Of a stretch of 64,000 nucleotides of DNA, positions 25,303 through 33,165 are shown piece by piece (within the stretch, counting starts at the first letter, position 1; the number at the start of each line of letters is the position of its first letter). The translations under genes and the position numbers were made by a program. The notes under the pieces were generated by a model. The model searched no databases. It was given only the letters and a program-made list of their open reading frames with translations, and had not been told where the DNA came from. Source of the stretch: Pseudonocardia abyssalis (GTDB lineage: Bacteria > Actinomycetota > Actinomycetes > Mycobacteriales > Pseudonocardiaceae); NCBI RefSeq assembly GCF_019263705.2, contig NZ_JADQDK010000001.1:3720001-3784000 (forward strand). The letters run 5' to 3'.

Positions 25303-26078
25303 GGGTGCACCGGCAGCGCGACCCGGTCGCCCGGCTCGGTCAGCGCGACGTGGGTCTCGACGCCGGACGCGGCCACGGCGGCGGCGAACGTCCGCGGCGG
25401 CTCGATCAGCAGCCGCCGCATGTTCTCGCCGCGGGCGCCGGGGGCGCGCGTCAGGCCGGGGACGGCGAGCGTGCCCCAGTGCACCGGCACGACGATCCGC
25501 GGCCGCAGCAGCGCGACGGCCTCCGCGGCGCGGGCGGGATCGAGGTGGCCGGGGCCCAGTGACGGGCCCCAGCCCCAGACCGGCAGCAGCGCGACGTCGG
25601 GCTGCGGGATGTCGGCCATCCCGTCGAACAGGTCGGTGTCGCCGGAGACGTAGACGCTGACCTCCCCCGCCCGGACCAGGTGCCCCATCGCACGGGCCTG
25701 CGGGCCGCGGGTCGATCGCGGGCCCCAGCGGTGTCCGCTGTGCGCGGCCTCCACGCCGGTGACGTGCAGGTCGCCGTCGGTCAGCTCCTCGCCGATGCCC
25801 AGCTCCTCGACGTCGCGGACGCCCTTGCCGCGCAACCACTCCCCCGCCCCGCGGGGCACCACGATCCGCGCGCCGATGAGGCGGCGCAGCGACGGCAGGT
25901 GCAGGTGGTCGGCGTGCAGGTGGGAGAGCAGGACGAGGTCGACGCCCGCGTGGTCGCCGGGTTCGACCGGCGCCACCATGCGGCGCAGCGGGCCGACCCG
26001 CCCGGTGAGCACGGGGTCGGTCAGCACGACCCGCCCGGCCAGCTCCAGCCGGACGGTGGAGTGGCCGAGGAAACGCAT
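25299..26078 (-). CDS. Metallo-beta-lactamase-fold hydrolase (UlaG/NAPE-PLD-like)
   Basis: The 259-residue hydrolase shows MRFLGHSTVRLEL, LLSHLHADHLH (the HxHxDH metal motif), AAHSGHRWG, SGDTDLFDGM and VPVHWGTL. These are the metal-binding and core strands of the UlaG/NAPE-PLD-like branch, which hydrolyses phosphodiester or lactone bonds. ATG 26078 fits the family start and has GGGGC ahead. It is the first gene of the operon MBL, DedA, phosphodiesterase (all overlapping by 4 bp). The repeat array B1 occupies the DNA upstream. Confidence 0.88.
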   Translation of the reverse strand: MRFLGHSTVRLELAGRVVLTDPVLTGRVGPLRRMVAPVEPGDHAGVDLVLLSHLHADHLHLPSLRRLIGARIVVPRGAGEWLRGKGVRDVEELGIGEELTDGDLHVTGVEAAHSGHRWGPRSTRGPQARAMGHLVRAGEVSVYVSGDTDLFDGMADIPQPDVALLPVWGWGPSLGPGHLDPARAAEAVALLRPRIVVPVHWGTLAVPGLTRAPGARGENMRRLLIEPPRTFAAAVAASGVETHVALTEPGDRVALPVHP

Positions 26079-26186
26079 CGCGAGCCCCTGCACGTGATCA
26101 GTATTCCTGCCGCCCGGCACCACGGCCGTGAAACCCCGCCGTCGGAGACACCCCGACACCGGCGGGAGTGCCACCGCGCCCCGGCG

Positions 26187-26490
26187 GGTCCGCCGCCCCC
26201 ACCCCGGCGAGTTTGCCGCTCCCACCCCGCGAGTTTGCCGCTCCCGCCCGGCGAGTTTGCCGATCCTGCCCGGCGAGTTTGCCGCTCCTGCCCGGCGAGT
26301 TTGCCGCTCCTGCCCGGCGGGTTGTCCGATGGCGTTCGGCGAGTGCCCGACGCCGCCCGGTTGGCGGTGTACGCGAGTGCCCGACGCCACCCGGTTGGCG
26401 GTGTACGCGGATGGCCACGACAACGGGCGCGATCGGCCAACTCGCGAGGCGTGAGCGGCAAACTCGCGAGGCGTGAGCGGCAAACTCGCG
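26187..26490. repeat. 22-bp-period opposed array B1
   Basis: The 442-bp gap 26079-26520 holds this array and no gene. Forward cores GAGTTTGCCG start at 26209, 26231, 26253, 26275 and 26297, with degenerate cores at 26187 and 26319 in step. A separate ~34-bp direct repeat (GCGAGTGCCCGACGCC...) follows near 26335 and 26373. Reverse cores CGGCCAACTC (26434) and CGGCAAACTC (26456, 26478) again step by 22 bp. The array lies after the phosphofructokinase gene and before the MBL operon. Confidence 0.9.
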
Positions 26491-26520
26491 GGGGGGAGGG
26501 GGCGGGGCGGGCGGGGTGCG

Positions 26521-27879
26521 TCAGGTGAAGTGGACCGGTTGGCCCGTGGACTCCAGCACCGCCATCCACAGGTCCCCGTGCGGGTCGACCTGGTTGCGCC
26601 TGCTCACCGCCGCCGCCATCGGGACGTGCACGAACCGCCGCCGGTACCTGCCGACCACCATCTCCGTCCGCCCGCTCATCGCCGCGTGCACCGCGGCCTG
26701 CGCCAGCCGTACGCAGTACACCGAGTCGTAGGGGTTGGCGGGGACGCTGCGGATCGCGTAGCTGGGGTCGATGTAGCGGATGGAGGTCTCGATGCCGGCG
26801 TCGGAGAAGTGGTCGCCGATCCGGCGCCGCAGGTAGGGGCCGATGTCGCCGAGCTTCGCGTTGCCCGACGCGTCGACGTCGCCCTCGTGACCGAGCAGTT
26901 CCTGGCCCGCCCCCTCCGCCACCACGACGACGGCGTGCCCCCGCTCCAGGACGCGGCGGCGCAGATGGGCCAGCAGCCCGCCCTCGCCGTCGAGCCCGAA
27001 GGGCACCTCGGGGATGAGTACGACGTCGGCGCCGCTGCGGGCGAGTGCGGCGTAGCAGGCGATGAAGCCGGAGTGCCGTCCCATGAGCTTGACCAGCCCG
27101 ATGCCGTTGGCCGTGGACGTCGCCTCGACCCGCGCCGCCCGGATCGCGTCGCTGGCGTGGGAGAACGCGGTCTGGAAGCCGAAACTCTGGTCGATGTAGG
27201 GGATGTCGTTGTCGATCGTCTTCGGGATGCCGACGACCGCGATCATCAGCCCGCGCTCGGCCACGGTCGCGGCGATCCGCATCGCGCCGCGCATCGACCC
27301 GTCACCGCCGACGACGAACAGGACGTTGACGTGGAGGCGCTCCAGGCAGTCGACGATCTCGTCGGGGTCCTGGTGCCCGCGCGAGGTGCCGAGCACGGTG
27401 CCGCCGTCGGTGGCGATGTCGCGCACCGACTCCGGCGTCAGGTCGACGACGTCGTGGCCGTAGGAGGGGACGAAGCCCTGGTAGCCGTTGCGGATGCCGA
27501 TCACGCGACGGACCTTGTAGTGGTAGGTCAGCGTGCGGACGAGCCCGGCGATCACGTCGTTGAGCCCGGGGCACAGCCCGCCGCAGGTGACGACGGCGGC
27601 GCGGGTCTTGGCCGGGTCGAAGAAGATCTTGCGACGCGGTCCGCAGGGCTCCATGCCGGGCAGCTCGGCCGCCGGGACGCCACGGGCGGTGATGCCGGCG
27701 AGGGTGTCGTCGAGGAGGACCTTGTCGTTCTCGTCGACGTAGTGCTCGCTGGTCCGGCTGTTGTCGAGCAGCTCCGCGAGCGGCGACTCGATGCGGCCCG
27801 GCCCGAGGGTGGAGATCGCCAGGTCCGGCGGCGCGGGTGGGGTGCGCGGGAGGTTCACCACGCGGGCGGGCTCGCTCAC
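26521..27879 (-). CDS. 6-phosphofructokinase, plant/trypanosome-like group
   Basis: The 452-residue enzyme phosphorylates fructose 6-phosphate in glycolysis. The core shows VVTCGGLCPGLNDVI, RNGYQGFV, FVVGGDGSMRGA, PKTIDNDI (catalytic Asp in TIDND) and KLMGRHSGFIA. GGDG rather than GGDD argues for ATP as donor, while Lys in PKTIDND is shared with PPi enzymes; this mix is typical of the long-type (plant, trypanosomatid and actinobacterial) group. About 100 N-terminal residues precede the core, as is usual for this group. An AGGAG ribosome site precedes GTG 27879. Confidence 0.9.
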   Translation of the reverse strand: MSEPARVVNLPRTPPAPPDLAISTLGPGRIESPLAELLDNSRTSEHYVDENDKVLLDDTLAGITARGVPAAELPGMEPCGPRRKIFFDPAKTRAAVVTCGGLCPGLNDVIAGLVRTLTYHYKVRRVIGIRNGYQGFVPSYGHDVVDLTPESVRDIATDGGTVLGTSRGHQDPDEIVDCLERLHVNVLFVVGGDGSMRGAMRIAATVAERGLMIAVVGIPKTIDNDIPYIDQSFGFQTAFSHASDAIRAARVEATSTANGIGLVKLMGRHSGFIACYAALARSGADVVLIPEVPFGLDGEGGLLAHLRRRVLERGHAVVVVAEGAGQELLGHEGDVDASGNAKLGDIGPYLRRRIGDHFSDAGIETSIRYIDPSYAIRSVPANPYDSVYCVRLAQAAVHAAMSGRTEMVVGRYRRRFVHVPMAAAVSRRNQVDPHGDLWMAVLESTGQPVHFT

Positions 27880-27959
27880 GGCGCTCCTAGCGGAGATGCA
27901 GGGTCCGGCGCCGCGTCGAGCCGGGACTTGACCGGTTCAGTGTGCCGTGCGGCACCCCG

Positions 27960-28346
27960 TCAGCTCAAGCCCATCACCCGGCGGATCGCGATCTCGATGA
28001 CGACCCGCTCCGGGTTCTCCTTCGGCACGCGGTACCGCTGCGCGTAGCGCCGCTCCGCCTCGCCGACGGCGTCACGGTCCGTCCGCACGACGGCGGTGCC
28101 CTCCAGCGTCGACCAGCGCCCGCCGTCGACCTGCGAGACGACCGCCGTCCCGCGCTCCGCGGCGTTGCGTGCCTTCGTCGACCCGCCCCGGCAGATCACC
28201 CGCGCCAGCCCGGCCTCGACGTCGATCGTGACCCCCACCGGCACGACGTGCGGGCTCCCGTCGGCGCGCAGCGTGACCAGCGTGCAGAGGTGCCGCTCGG
28301 TCCAGAACTCGCGGAACTCGGCGGAGCCGTCGATGAGCGTGCGCAC
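27960..28346 (-). CDS. PPOX-class F420-dependent oxidoreductase
   Basis: The 128-residue split-barrel protein belongs to the pyridoxamine-phosphate-oxidase-like family. The pattern FWTERHLCTLVTLRADGSPHVVPVGVTID, STKARNAAERG (cofactor phosphate contact) and VVSQVDGGRWSTLEGTAVV matches the small F420-binding members of actinomycetes. The substrate is unknown. It is divergent from an MFS exporter gene, with a 52-bp gap that holds a perfect palindrome, so the two are probably controlled together. Confidence 0.85.
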   Translation of the reverse strand: MRTLIDGSAEFREFWTERHLCTLVTLRADGSPHVVPVGVTIDVEAGLARVICRGGSTKARNAAERGTAVVSQVDGGRWSTLEGTAVVRTDRDAVGEAERRYAQRYRVPKENPERVVIEIAIRRVMGLS

Positions 28347-28363
28347 GCCGGAACGCTATCAAC

Positions 28364-28376
28364 TTGCCAATGGCAA
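28364..28376. promoter_or_regulatory. Palindromic operator TTGCCAATGGCAA
   Basis: A 13-bp perfect palindrome (6-bp arms, one central base) sits midway between the divergent PPOX and MFS genes. It is a likely regulator binding site. No regulator gene is adjacent, so the cognate factor must lie elsewhere. Confidence 0.6.
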
Positions 28377-28398
28377 CCTTCTCTGGTCACCTGATCGG

Positions 28399-29826
28399 GT
28401 GCCCGAACCCCGTCCCGCCGCCAGACCGGCTCTCGTCATCGGGGTGCTCGCCTCGTGCGGTCTCGCCGTGTCGCTCATGCAGACCCTCGTCGTGCCGCTG
28501 CTGCCGCAGTTCCCGCGGCTGCTGAACGCCTCGACGTCGACGGTCACGTGGCTGGTCACGGCCACCCTCGTCGCGGGGGCGGTCTGCGCGCCGGTGCTCG
28601 GCCGCCTCGGCGACATGTACGGCAAGCGCCGGATGCTGCTCGTCGCGCTCGGACTGGTGACGGTCGGCTCCGCGCTGGGGGCCCTCGCACCGGGCGTCGA
28701 GATGCTGCTCGTGGCGCGGGTGCTGCAGGGTGCGTCGCTCGGGGTCGTGCCGCTGGGGATCAGCATCATGCGCGACGTCCTGCCGCCCGAGCGTGTGGGC
28801 AGCGGGATCGCGCTGATGAGCTCGTCGCTGGGGATCGGCGGGGCGGTCGGGCTGCCGATCACCGGGCTCGTCGCGCAGCAGACGAGCTGGCGCTGGCTCT
28901 TCGTCGGCGCCGCGGCCCTCGGGGCGCTCCTGCTCCTGCTGGTCGGGCGCATGGTCGCGGAGTCGCCGTCGCGGTCGGGCGGGCGCTTCGACGTGCCCGG
29001 CGCCATCGGCCTGTCCGCCGCGCTGGTCTGCCTGCTCCTCGCCATCTCCAAGGGCAGCGACTGGGGCTGGGCGAGCCCCGCGGTGATCATCCTGCTGGTG
29101 GCGGCCGTCGTGCTGTTCGCCTCGTGGGGGCGGATGGAACTGCGGACGGCCTCGCCGCTGGTCGATCTGCGGACCTCCGCACGCCCGGCCGTGCTGTGGA
29201 CGAACATCGGCTCGATCCTCATCGGGTTCTCGATGTTCGCCCAGTTCCTCATGACGACGCAGGTGCTGCAGGCGCCGCTGGAGTCCGGGTACGGCTTCGG
29301 GCTGTCGCTCGTGGCCGCCGGCGTCGTGCTGCTGCCGATCGGCGGGGCGATGGCCCTGTTCTCCCCGGTCTCGGCACGGCTCTCGGCCCGTTTCGGCGCC
29401 CGCCTGACCCTCGTGTCCGGCACGATCGTGCTCGCGGTCGGCAACCTGTCGATGGCCGTGCTGCCCGGATCGATCCTGCTGGTGATGGCGGCCGCCACCG
29501 TCACCGCGATCGGTGCCGCCCTCGCCTACTCCGCGCTGCCGCTGCTCATCATGGACGCCGTTCCGCCGACGGAGACGGCCGCGGCCAACAGCCTCAACAC
29601 GCTCATGCGGATGCTCGGGACGTCGTCGTGCAGCGCGGTCGTCGCGGCCGTCGCGAGCGGGCTGACGATCACGGTCGGCGGGGCGACGCTGCCCGCCGCC
29701 ACGGCGTACACGGTGGTGTTCCTGGCCGCCGCCGGAGCCGCCGCGGTGGCCGCGGTGATCTCGGCCCTCACCCCGGGCGCGACGCCCGCCGCGACGACGG
29801 CGACACCGGTCCCGGCCGCCGCCTGA
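28399..29826 (+). CDS. MFS multidrug exporter
   Basis: The 475-residue transporter has about 14 membrane helices. The MFS motif A loop reads GRLGDMYGKRRML between helices 2 and 3, and motif C-like Gly/Pro patterns (SSSLGIGGAVGLPITGLV) lie in helix 5, as expected for drug:H+ antiporters of the DHA2 type. GTG 28399 is the best start; upstream frame is non-coding promoter. It is divergent from the PPOX gene and ends in a convergent terminator region. The substrate is unknown. Confidence 0.88.
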   Translation: MPEPRPAARPALVIGVLASCGLAVSLMQTLVVPLLPQFPRLLNASTSTVTWLVTATLVAGAVCAPVLGRLGDMYGKRRMLLVALGLVTVGSALGALAPGVEMLLVARVLQGASLGVVPLGISIMRDVLPPERVGSGIALMSSSLGIGGAVGLPITGLVAQQTSWRWLFVGAAALGALLLLLVGRMVAESPSRSGGRFDVPGAIGLSAALVCLLLAISKGSDWGWASPAVIILLVAAVVLFASWGRMELRTASPLVDLRTSARPAVLWTNIGSILIGFSMFAQFLMTTQVLQAPLESGYGFGLSLVAAGVVLLPIGGAMALFSPVSARLSARFGARLTLVSGTIVLAVGNLSMAVLPGSILLVMAAATVTAIGAALAYSALPLLIMDAVPPTETAAANSLNTLMRMLGTSSCSAVVAAVASGLTITVGGATLPAATAYTVVFLAAAGAAAVAAVISALTPGATPAATTATPVPAAA

Positions 29827-29929
29827 CCTGGGCAGCCCCGCCCGCTCGACCGACCCTGCGCGCACCGAACCGCGCCGCGCGCACCGTCGAGGGTGCGCGT
29901 CGGAGTGCGACGTGCGCGCGGGCCCCTCA

Positions 29930-29947
29930 GTGCGCCCCCCGGCGCAC
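29930..29947. terminator. Convergent hairpin terminator
   Basis: GTGCGCC (29930-29936) pairs with GGCGCAC (29941-29947) around CCCC, between the convergent MFS and thioesterase genes. A second imperfect hairpin made of TGCGCGC-type arms lies just to its left (about 29875-29900). Confidence 0.65.
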
Positions 29948-29953
29948 GGGGCC

Positions 29954-30466
29954 TCAGGCCGCCGCCGGCCGGAAGATCATGCAGCTGCTCGTGGCGTGTG
30001 CGCAGAGCCGACCCTGGCCGTCGTAGAGGCGGGCCTCGGCGAGCGCGGTGCGTCCGCCCATGTGCACGACCAGCCCCTCGCAGCGCACGGGCCCCGAGTC
30101 CGCACCCAACCCGCGCAGGAACTTCACGCTCAGGTCCAGGCTCGTGTAGCCGACGCCGACCGGCAGGGCGGAGTGGACGGCGCAGCCCGCCGCGGAGTCG
30201 AGCAGCGTCGCGAACACCCCGCCGTGCACCGAGCCGATCGGGTTGAAGTGGTACTCGTGGGGCTCCAGCCCGAACACCACCCGCCCGGACTCGACCTCCA
30301 GCAGCGTGAAGCCCAGCGTCGTGGCGATCGGCGCGGGTGGGACCTCTCCCGCGGCCAGTGCGCGCAGGAACGTCAGCCCGTCGACGCCCTGCGCGGCGGC
30401 CGCGGTGAGCCGCGGGTCCTCCCAGGTGTGGGAGCGCTCGCGGACGTCGGGAACGGTGTCGGTCAT
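29954..30466 (-). CDS. PaaI-type hotdog thioesterase
   Basis: The 170-residue protein has the hotdog thioesterase signature FNPIGSVHGGVFATLLDSAAGCAVHSAL, with the HGG helix start and the catalytic Asp, then a TSLDLSVKFLRG strand. Such enzymes hydrolyse aryl- or acyl-CoA thioesters. The ATG at 30466 overlaps the MFS stop (ATGA), so it is co-transcribed with the exporter upstream and shares its HxlR-side promoter. The substrate is unknown. Confidence 0.88.
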   Translation of the reverse strand: MTDTVPDVRERSHTWEDPRLTAAAAQGVDGLTFLRALAAGEVPPAPIATTLGFTLLEVESGRVVFGLEPHEYHFNPIGSVHGGVFATLLDSAAGCAVHSALPVGVGYTSLDLSVKFLRGLGADSGPVRCEGLVVHMGGRTALAEARLYDGQGRLCAHATSSCMIFRPAAA

Positions 30467-31857
30467 GCGGATTCCTCCTGGGAGACGGGGACCGGCGCGG
30501 GGACGGGACGGGCGCGGACCGCACCGACGACGAGGCCGCACGCGACCGTGGCGGCCCCGCCCGCGGCCATCAGCAGCCAGCCGGTGCGGAACGCCTCGAA
30601 CGAGGAGCCCGCGGCGGCGAGCCCGGACAGCAGGAGCGCGATGCCCAGCACCGCCCCGATCTGGCGCGCGCACGTGCCGACGGCACTGCCGGTGGCGAAC
30701 CGCGCGGGGGGCAGCTCGGACACCGCCGCCGTGCCGAGACCGGCGTAGACGGCACCCACCCCGGTGCCGGTGAGCAACGTCGCGGGCAGGAACGCGGTGA
30801 GCCAGGCCGGGTCGGGGCCGATGCCCGTCACGAACACCATGCACCCCGCGGTGAACAGCAGTCCGCCCGCGACCACCGCGACCCCCGCCCCGAACCGGTC
30901 GGCAACGCGCCCGGCCACCGGCGACGCGACGGCGGCCATCAGCGGGCCCGGCGTGACGGCGAGTCCGGCGGCGAGCACGTCGTAGCGCCATACCGCCGTC
31001 AGGAACAGGATGTTGGCGAGCAGCAGCGCGTAGAAGGCGGCGGAGAACGCGAGGTAGCCGGCGACCGACCCGGCGAAGCTGCGCAGCCGGAACAGCGCGG
31101 GCTCCACGAGCGGCCGCGCCACACGGGCGCTGCGCAGACCGAACGCCACCAGCAGCCCGACGCCCGCCACGAGCGGCCACACCGCGTCCGACCAGCCGCC
31201 GTCCTCGCCGCGGACGATGCCCAGCGACACCGCGGCGACGCCCGCCCCGAGCAGCAGCGCGGAGAGCAGGTCGGGCAACCGGGCGTCGGGGTCGCGGGAC
31301 TCGACCAGCACGAACCGGCCGACGACGAGCGTGAGCAGCACGACCGGCAGGTTGACGAGGAACACCGCGCGCCAGCCGAACGCGTCGACCAGCACGCCGC
31401 CCAGGGCCGGGCCGGTGGCGGCGGCGATCCCGCCGGTGGCCCCCCACAGCCCGACGGCCGCACCGCGGCGCTCGGGCGGGAACGCCGGCAGCAGCAGCGC
31501 GAGCGACGCCGGGGCGAGCAGCGCGGCGGCGACGGCCTGGACCGCGCGGGCCGCGACGAGCACCCCGGCGGTGGGGGCGAGCGCGCAGGCCAGCGACGCG
31601 AGCCCGAACAGCACCAGGCCGATCCCGAAGACCCGCCTGCGGCCTCGGGCGTCGGCCAGACGACCCGCGGGGATGAGCAGCGCGGCGAACACGACGTTGT
31701 AGGCGGTGAAGATCCACGACAGGTCGGCGAGCGACACGTCCGGGTAGGTCGCGCGCACGTCCGGGAAGGCGATGTTGACGATCGTGACGTCGAGGAAGAC
31801 GAGGAACGCCGCCAGCGACGTCACCGCGAGCACGAGGCCCGATCGCTGAGTTGTCAT
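30463..31857 (-). CDS. MFS drug exporter, EmrB/QacA type
   Basis: The 464-residue transporter has about 14 helices, the motif A loop GRLADARGRRRVF, a conserved FLDVTIVNIAFPDVRATYP helix 1 (D-x-T-I-V-N-x-A-x-P, a DHA2 hallmark) and GATGGIAAATGPALGGVLVDAFGWRAVFLVNLP (motif C and B2). It exports a hydrophobic drug-like compound by proton antiport, by family inference. It is divergent from the HxlR regulator gene with a 65-bp gap and is followed by an overlapping thioesterase gene. Confidence 0.9.
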   Translation of the reverse strand: MTTQRSGLVLAVTSLAAFLVFLDVTIVNIAFPDVRATYPDVSLADLSWIFTAYNVVFAALLIPAGRLADARGRRRVFGIGLVLFGLASLACALAPTAGVLVAARAVQAVAAALLAPASLALLLPAFPPERRGAAVGLWGATGGIAAATGPALGGVLVDAFGWRAVFLVNLPVVLLTLVVGRFVLVESRDPDARLPDLLSALLLGAGVAAVSLGIVRGEDGGWSDAVWPLVAGVGLLVAFGLRSARVARPLVEPALFRLRSFAGSVAGYLAFSAAFYALLLANILFLTAVWRYDVLAAGLAVTPGPLMAAVASPVAGRVADRFGAGVAVVAGGLLFTAGCMVFVTGIGPDPAWLTAFLPATLLTGTGVGAVYAGLGTAAVSELPPARFATGSAVGTCARQIGAVLGIALLLSGLAAAGSSFEAFRTGWLLMAAGGAATVACGLVVGAVRARPVPAPVPVSQEESA

Positions 31858-31894
31858 GGTGGATGCAGACTAGGCACCCTGCGTTCTCGCCCGC

Positions 31895-31910
31895 AACCCA
31901 TCCGCGGGTT
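31895..31910. promoter_or_regulatory. Inverted repeat in the HxlR/MFS promoter gap
   Basis: AACCC-N6-GGGTT lies 12 bases before the HxlR ATG and between the divergent promoters. It is a candidate HxlR operator, by position and symmetry only. Confidence 0.4.
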
Positions 31911-31922
31911 AGGCTGGGCCGC

Positions 31923-32390
31923 ATGGACTTCCGGGAGCTCGACAGCACCCGCTGCTCCGTGGCCCGCACCGCGGCGCTGGTGGGCGACGCGTGGACCGTC
32001 CTCGTCCTGCGCGACCTGTTCAACGGCATCCGCCGCTTCGACGACCTCGCCGCCCACCTCGGCATCGCCCGCAACGTGCTGACGCGGCGGCTGACGCACC
32101 TCACCGACGCCGGCCTCGTCGACCGCGTGCCCTACCGCGAGCCGGGCCGCCGCGAGCGCCACGAGTACCGACTCACCCCCGCCGGCCGCGACCTGCGGCC
32201 CGTCATCCTCGCCATGCTGGAGTACGGCGACCGACACCTCGCCGGGTCCGACGGTCCGCCCATGCGCGTGGAGCACGCGGGGTGCGGCGAGCCGGTGCAC
32301 GTGGAGATCCGCTGCGCCGAGGGGCACCTCGTCGAGCCGCAGACCCGCCTGCGCACGGTGCCGCTGGACGCGGCCCTGCGCGCGGGCTGA
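31923..32390 (+). CDS. HxlR family winged-helix regulator
   Basis: The 155-residue protein fits HxlR regulators: the CSVARTAALVGDAWTVLVLRDLFNGIRRFDDL start with the conserved Cys10-region, IARNVLTRRLTHLTDAGLVDR as recognition helix and wing, and YRLTPAGRDL. HxlR proteins sense electrophiles or oxidants through the N-terminal Cys in several members. A C-terminal extra ~45 residues carry two more Cys (HAGCGEPVHVEIRCAEG), which look zinc-ribbon-like. Divergence from the MFS-thioesterase operon suggests it controls export. Confidence 0.9.
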   Translation: MDFRELDSTRCSVARTAALVGDAWTVLVLRDLFNGIRRFDDLAAHLGIARNVLTRRLTHLTDAGLVDRVPYREPGRRERHEYRLTPAGRDLRPVILAMLEYGDRHLAGSDGPPMRVEHAGCGEPVHVEIRCAEGHLVEPQTRLRTVPLDAALRAG

Positions 32391-32397
32391 GCGCAGG

Positions 32398-32781
32398 TTG
32401 AGCCGCACCGGGCCCGGGTACGCCCGGCGCACGGGTGACCACGAGCGCAGCGCGACCGTCGATGCCGAACCCGGCATCCTGTTCGACCACCTCTCCGACG
32501 TGCAGAAGCTGCCGCACTACTTCGCGGCCATGCGCTCGGCCGCTCCCGCGGGCGGGGACGAGATCCACACCGTCGCCGACGTCGAGGGCACGAAGCGCGA
32601 GGGCGACGCCTGGTTCACCGCCGAGGAGAGCGCCCGGACGATCCGCTGTGCGGGCTCGCAGGGGACGGTGCGGCTGCACACCTCGCACACCGACGGCCCC
32701 GACATCGACGGCGGCCCGGACGAGACGCCGGCGACGATCAGGCGCAACGTCGAGCAGGTGGTGGACCCGGCGGCCCCGTAG
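32398..32781 (+). CDS. SRPBCC (polyketide-cyclase-like) protein, shortened and possibly decayed
   Basis: Residues 20-75 (SATVDAEPGILFDHLSDVQKLPHYFAAM, then EIHTVADVEGTKREGDAWF) match the START/SRPBCC fold. Intact relatives have about 140 residues. Here the middle strands appear lost: ARTIRCAGSQGTVRLHTSH jumps straight to the C-terminal helix (DETPATIRRNVEQ). The only in-frame start is TTG 32398, seven bases after the HxlR stop, with no clear ribosome site. Either an internal deletion has made a minimal version, or this is a pseudogene. Confidence 0.5.
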   Translation: MSRTGPGYARRTGDHERSATVDAEPGILFDHLSDVQKLPHYFAAMRSAAPAGGDEIHTVADVEGTKREGDAWFTAEESARTIRCAGSQGTVRLHTSHTDGPDIDGGPDETPATIRRNVEQVVDPAAP

Positions 32782-32792
32782 CGGCGCGCCTC

Positions 32793-33161
32793 TCAGGACC
32801 GGGTGTCACGGCGGATCGGGTGCTCCGGCGGCACCTGCACCAGGACGATCCGGGTGCCGTCGGGGTCGGTGATCCACATCTCGCGCAGCCCCCACGGCTC
32901 GTCGCGCGGCCCGCGCACCACGTGGTCGGCGAGTTCCCGGTGCGCGGCATCGACGTCGCGGACCTGCAGCCACAGCACGACCCCGTCGCGCGCGCCACCG
33001 TCCGACCCGCCCGACACCTCCACGAACCCGTTGCCCGCGAAGAACACCGTGCCGCCGGGGAACTCGCGGGCGATCGCGAGACCGAGCACGTCGCGGTAGA
33101 ACGCGACGCTGCGCCCGGCGTCCGTCGGTCGGAGGATGACGCGGGACGAGAGGATCTCCAC
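32793..33161 (-). CDS. VOC (glyoxalase/bleomycin-resistance) family protein
   Basis: The 122-residue protein contains one VOC unit: SRVILRPTDAGRSVAFYRDVLGLAI, ...FFAGNGFVEVSGG, LWLQVRDVDAAHRELADH and the end WGLREMWITDPDGTRIVLVQVP. The metal-ligand positions are partly replaced, as in many uncharacterised members. The start is GTG 33161. Its start lies 4 bp after the stop of the alpha/beta hydrolase gene upstream, so the two are probably co-transcribed. No function can be assigned from sequence. Confidence 0.85.
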   Translation of the reverse strand: MEILSSRVILRPTDAGRSVAFYRDVLGLAIAREFPGGTVFFAGNGFVEVSGGSDGGARDGVVLWLQVRDVDAAHRELADHVVRGPRDEPWGLREMWITDPDGTRIVLVQVPPEHPIRRDTRS

Positions 33162-33165
33162 CGCG

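Noticed and set aside
26530..28047. Long plus-strand frame over the phosphofructokinase gene
   Set aside because: It is the antisense shadow of a clear enzyme gene.
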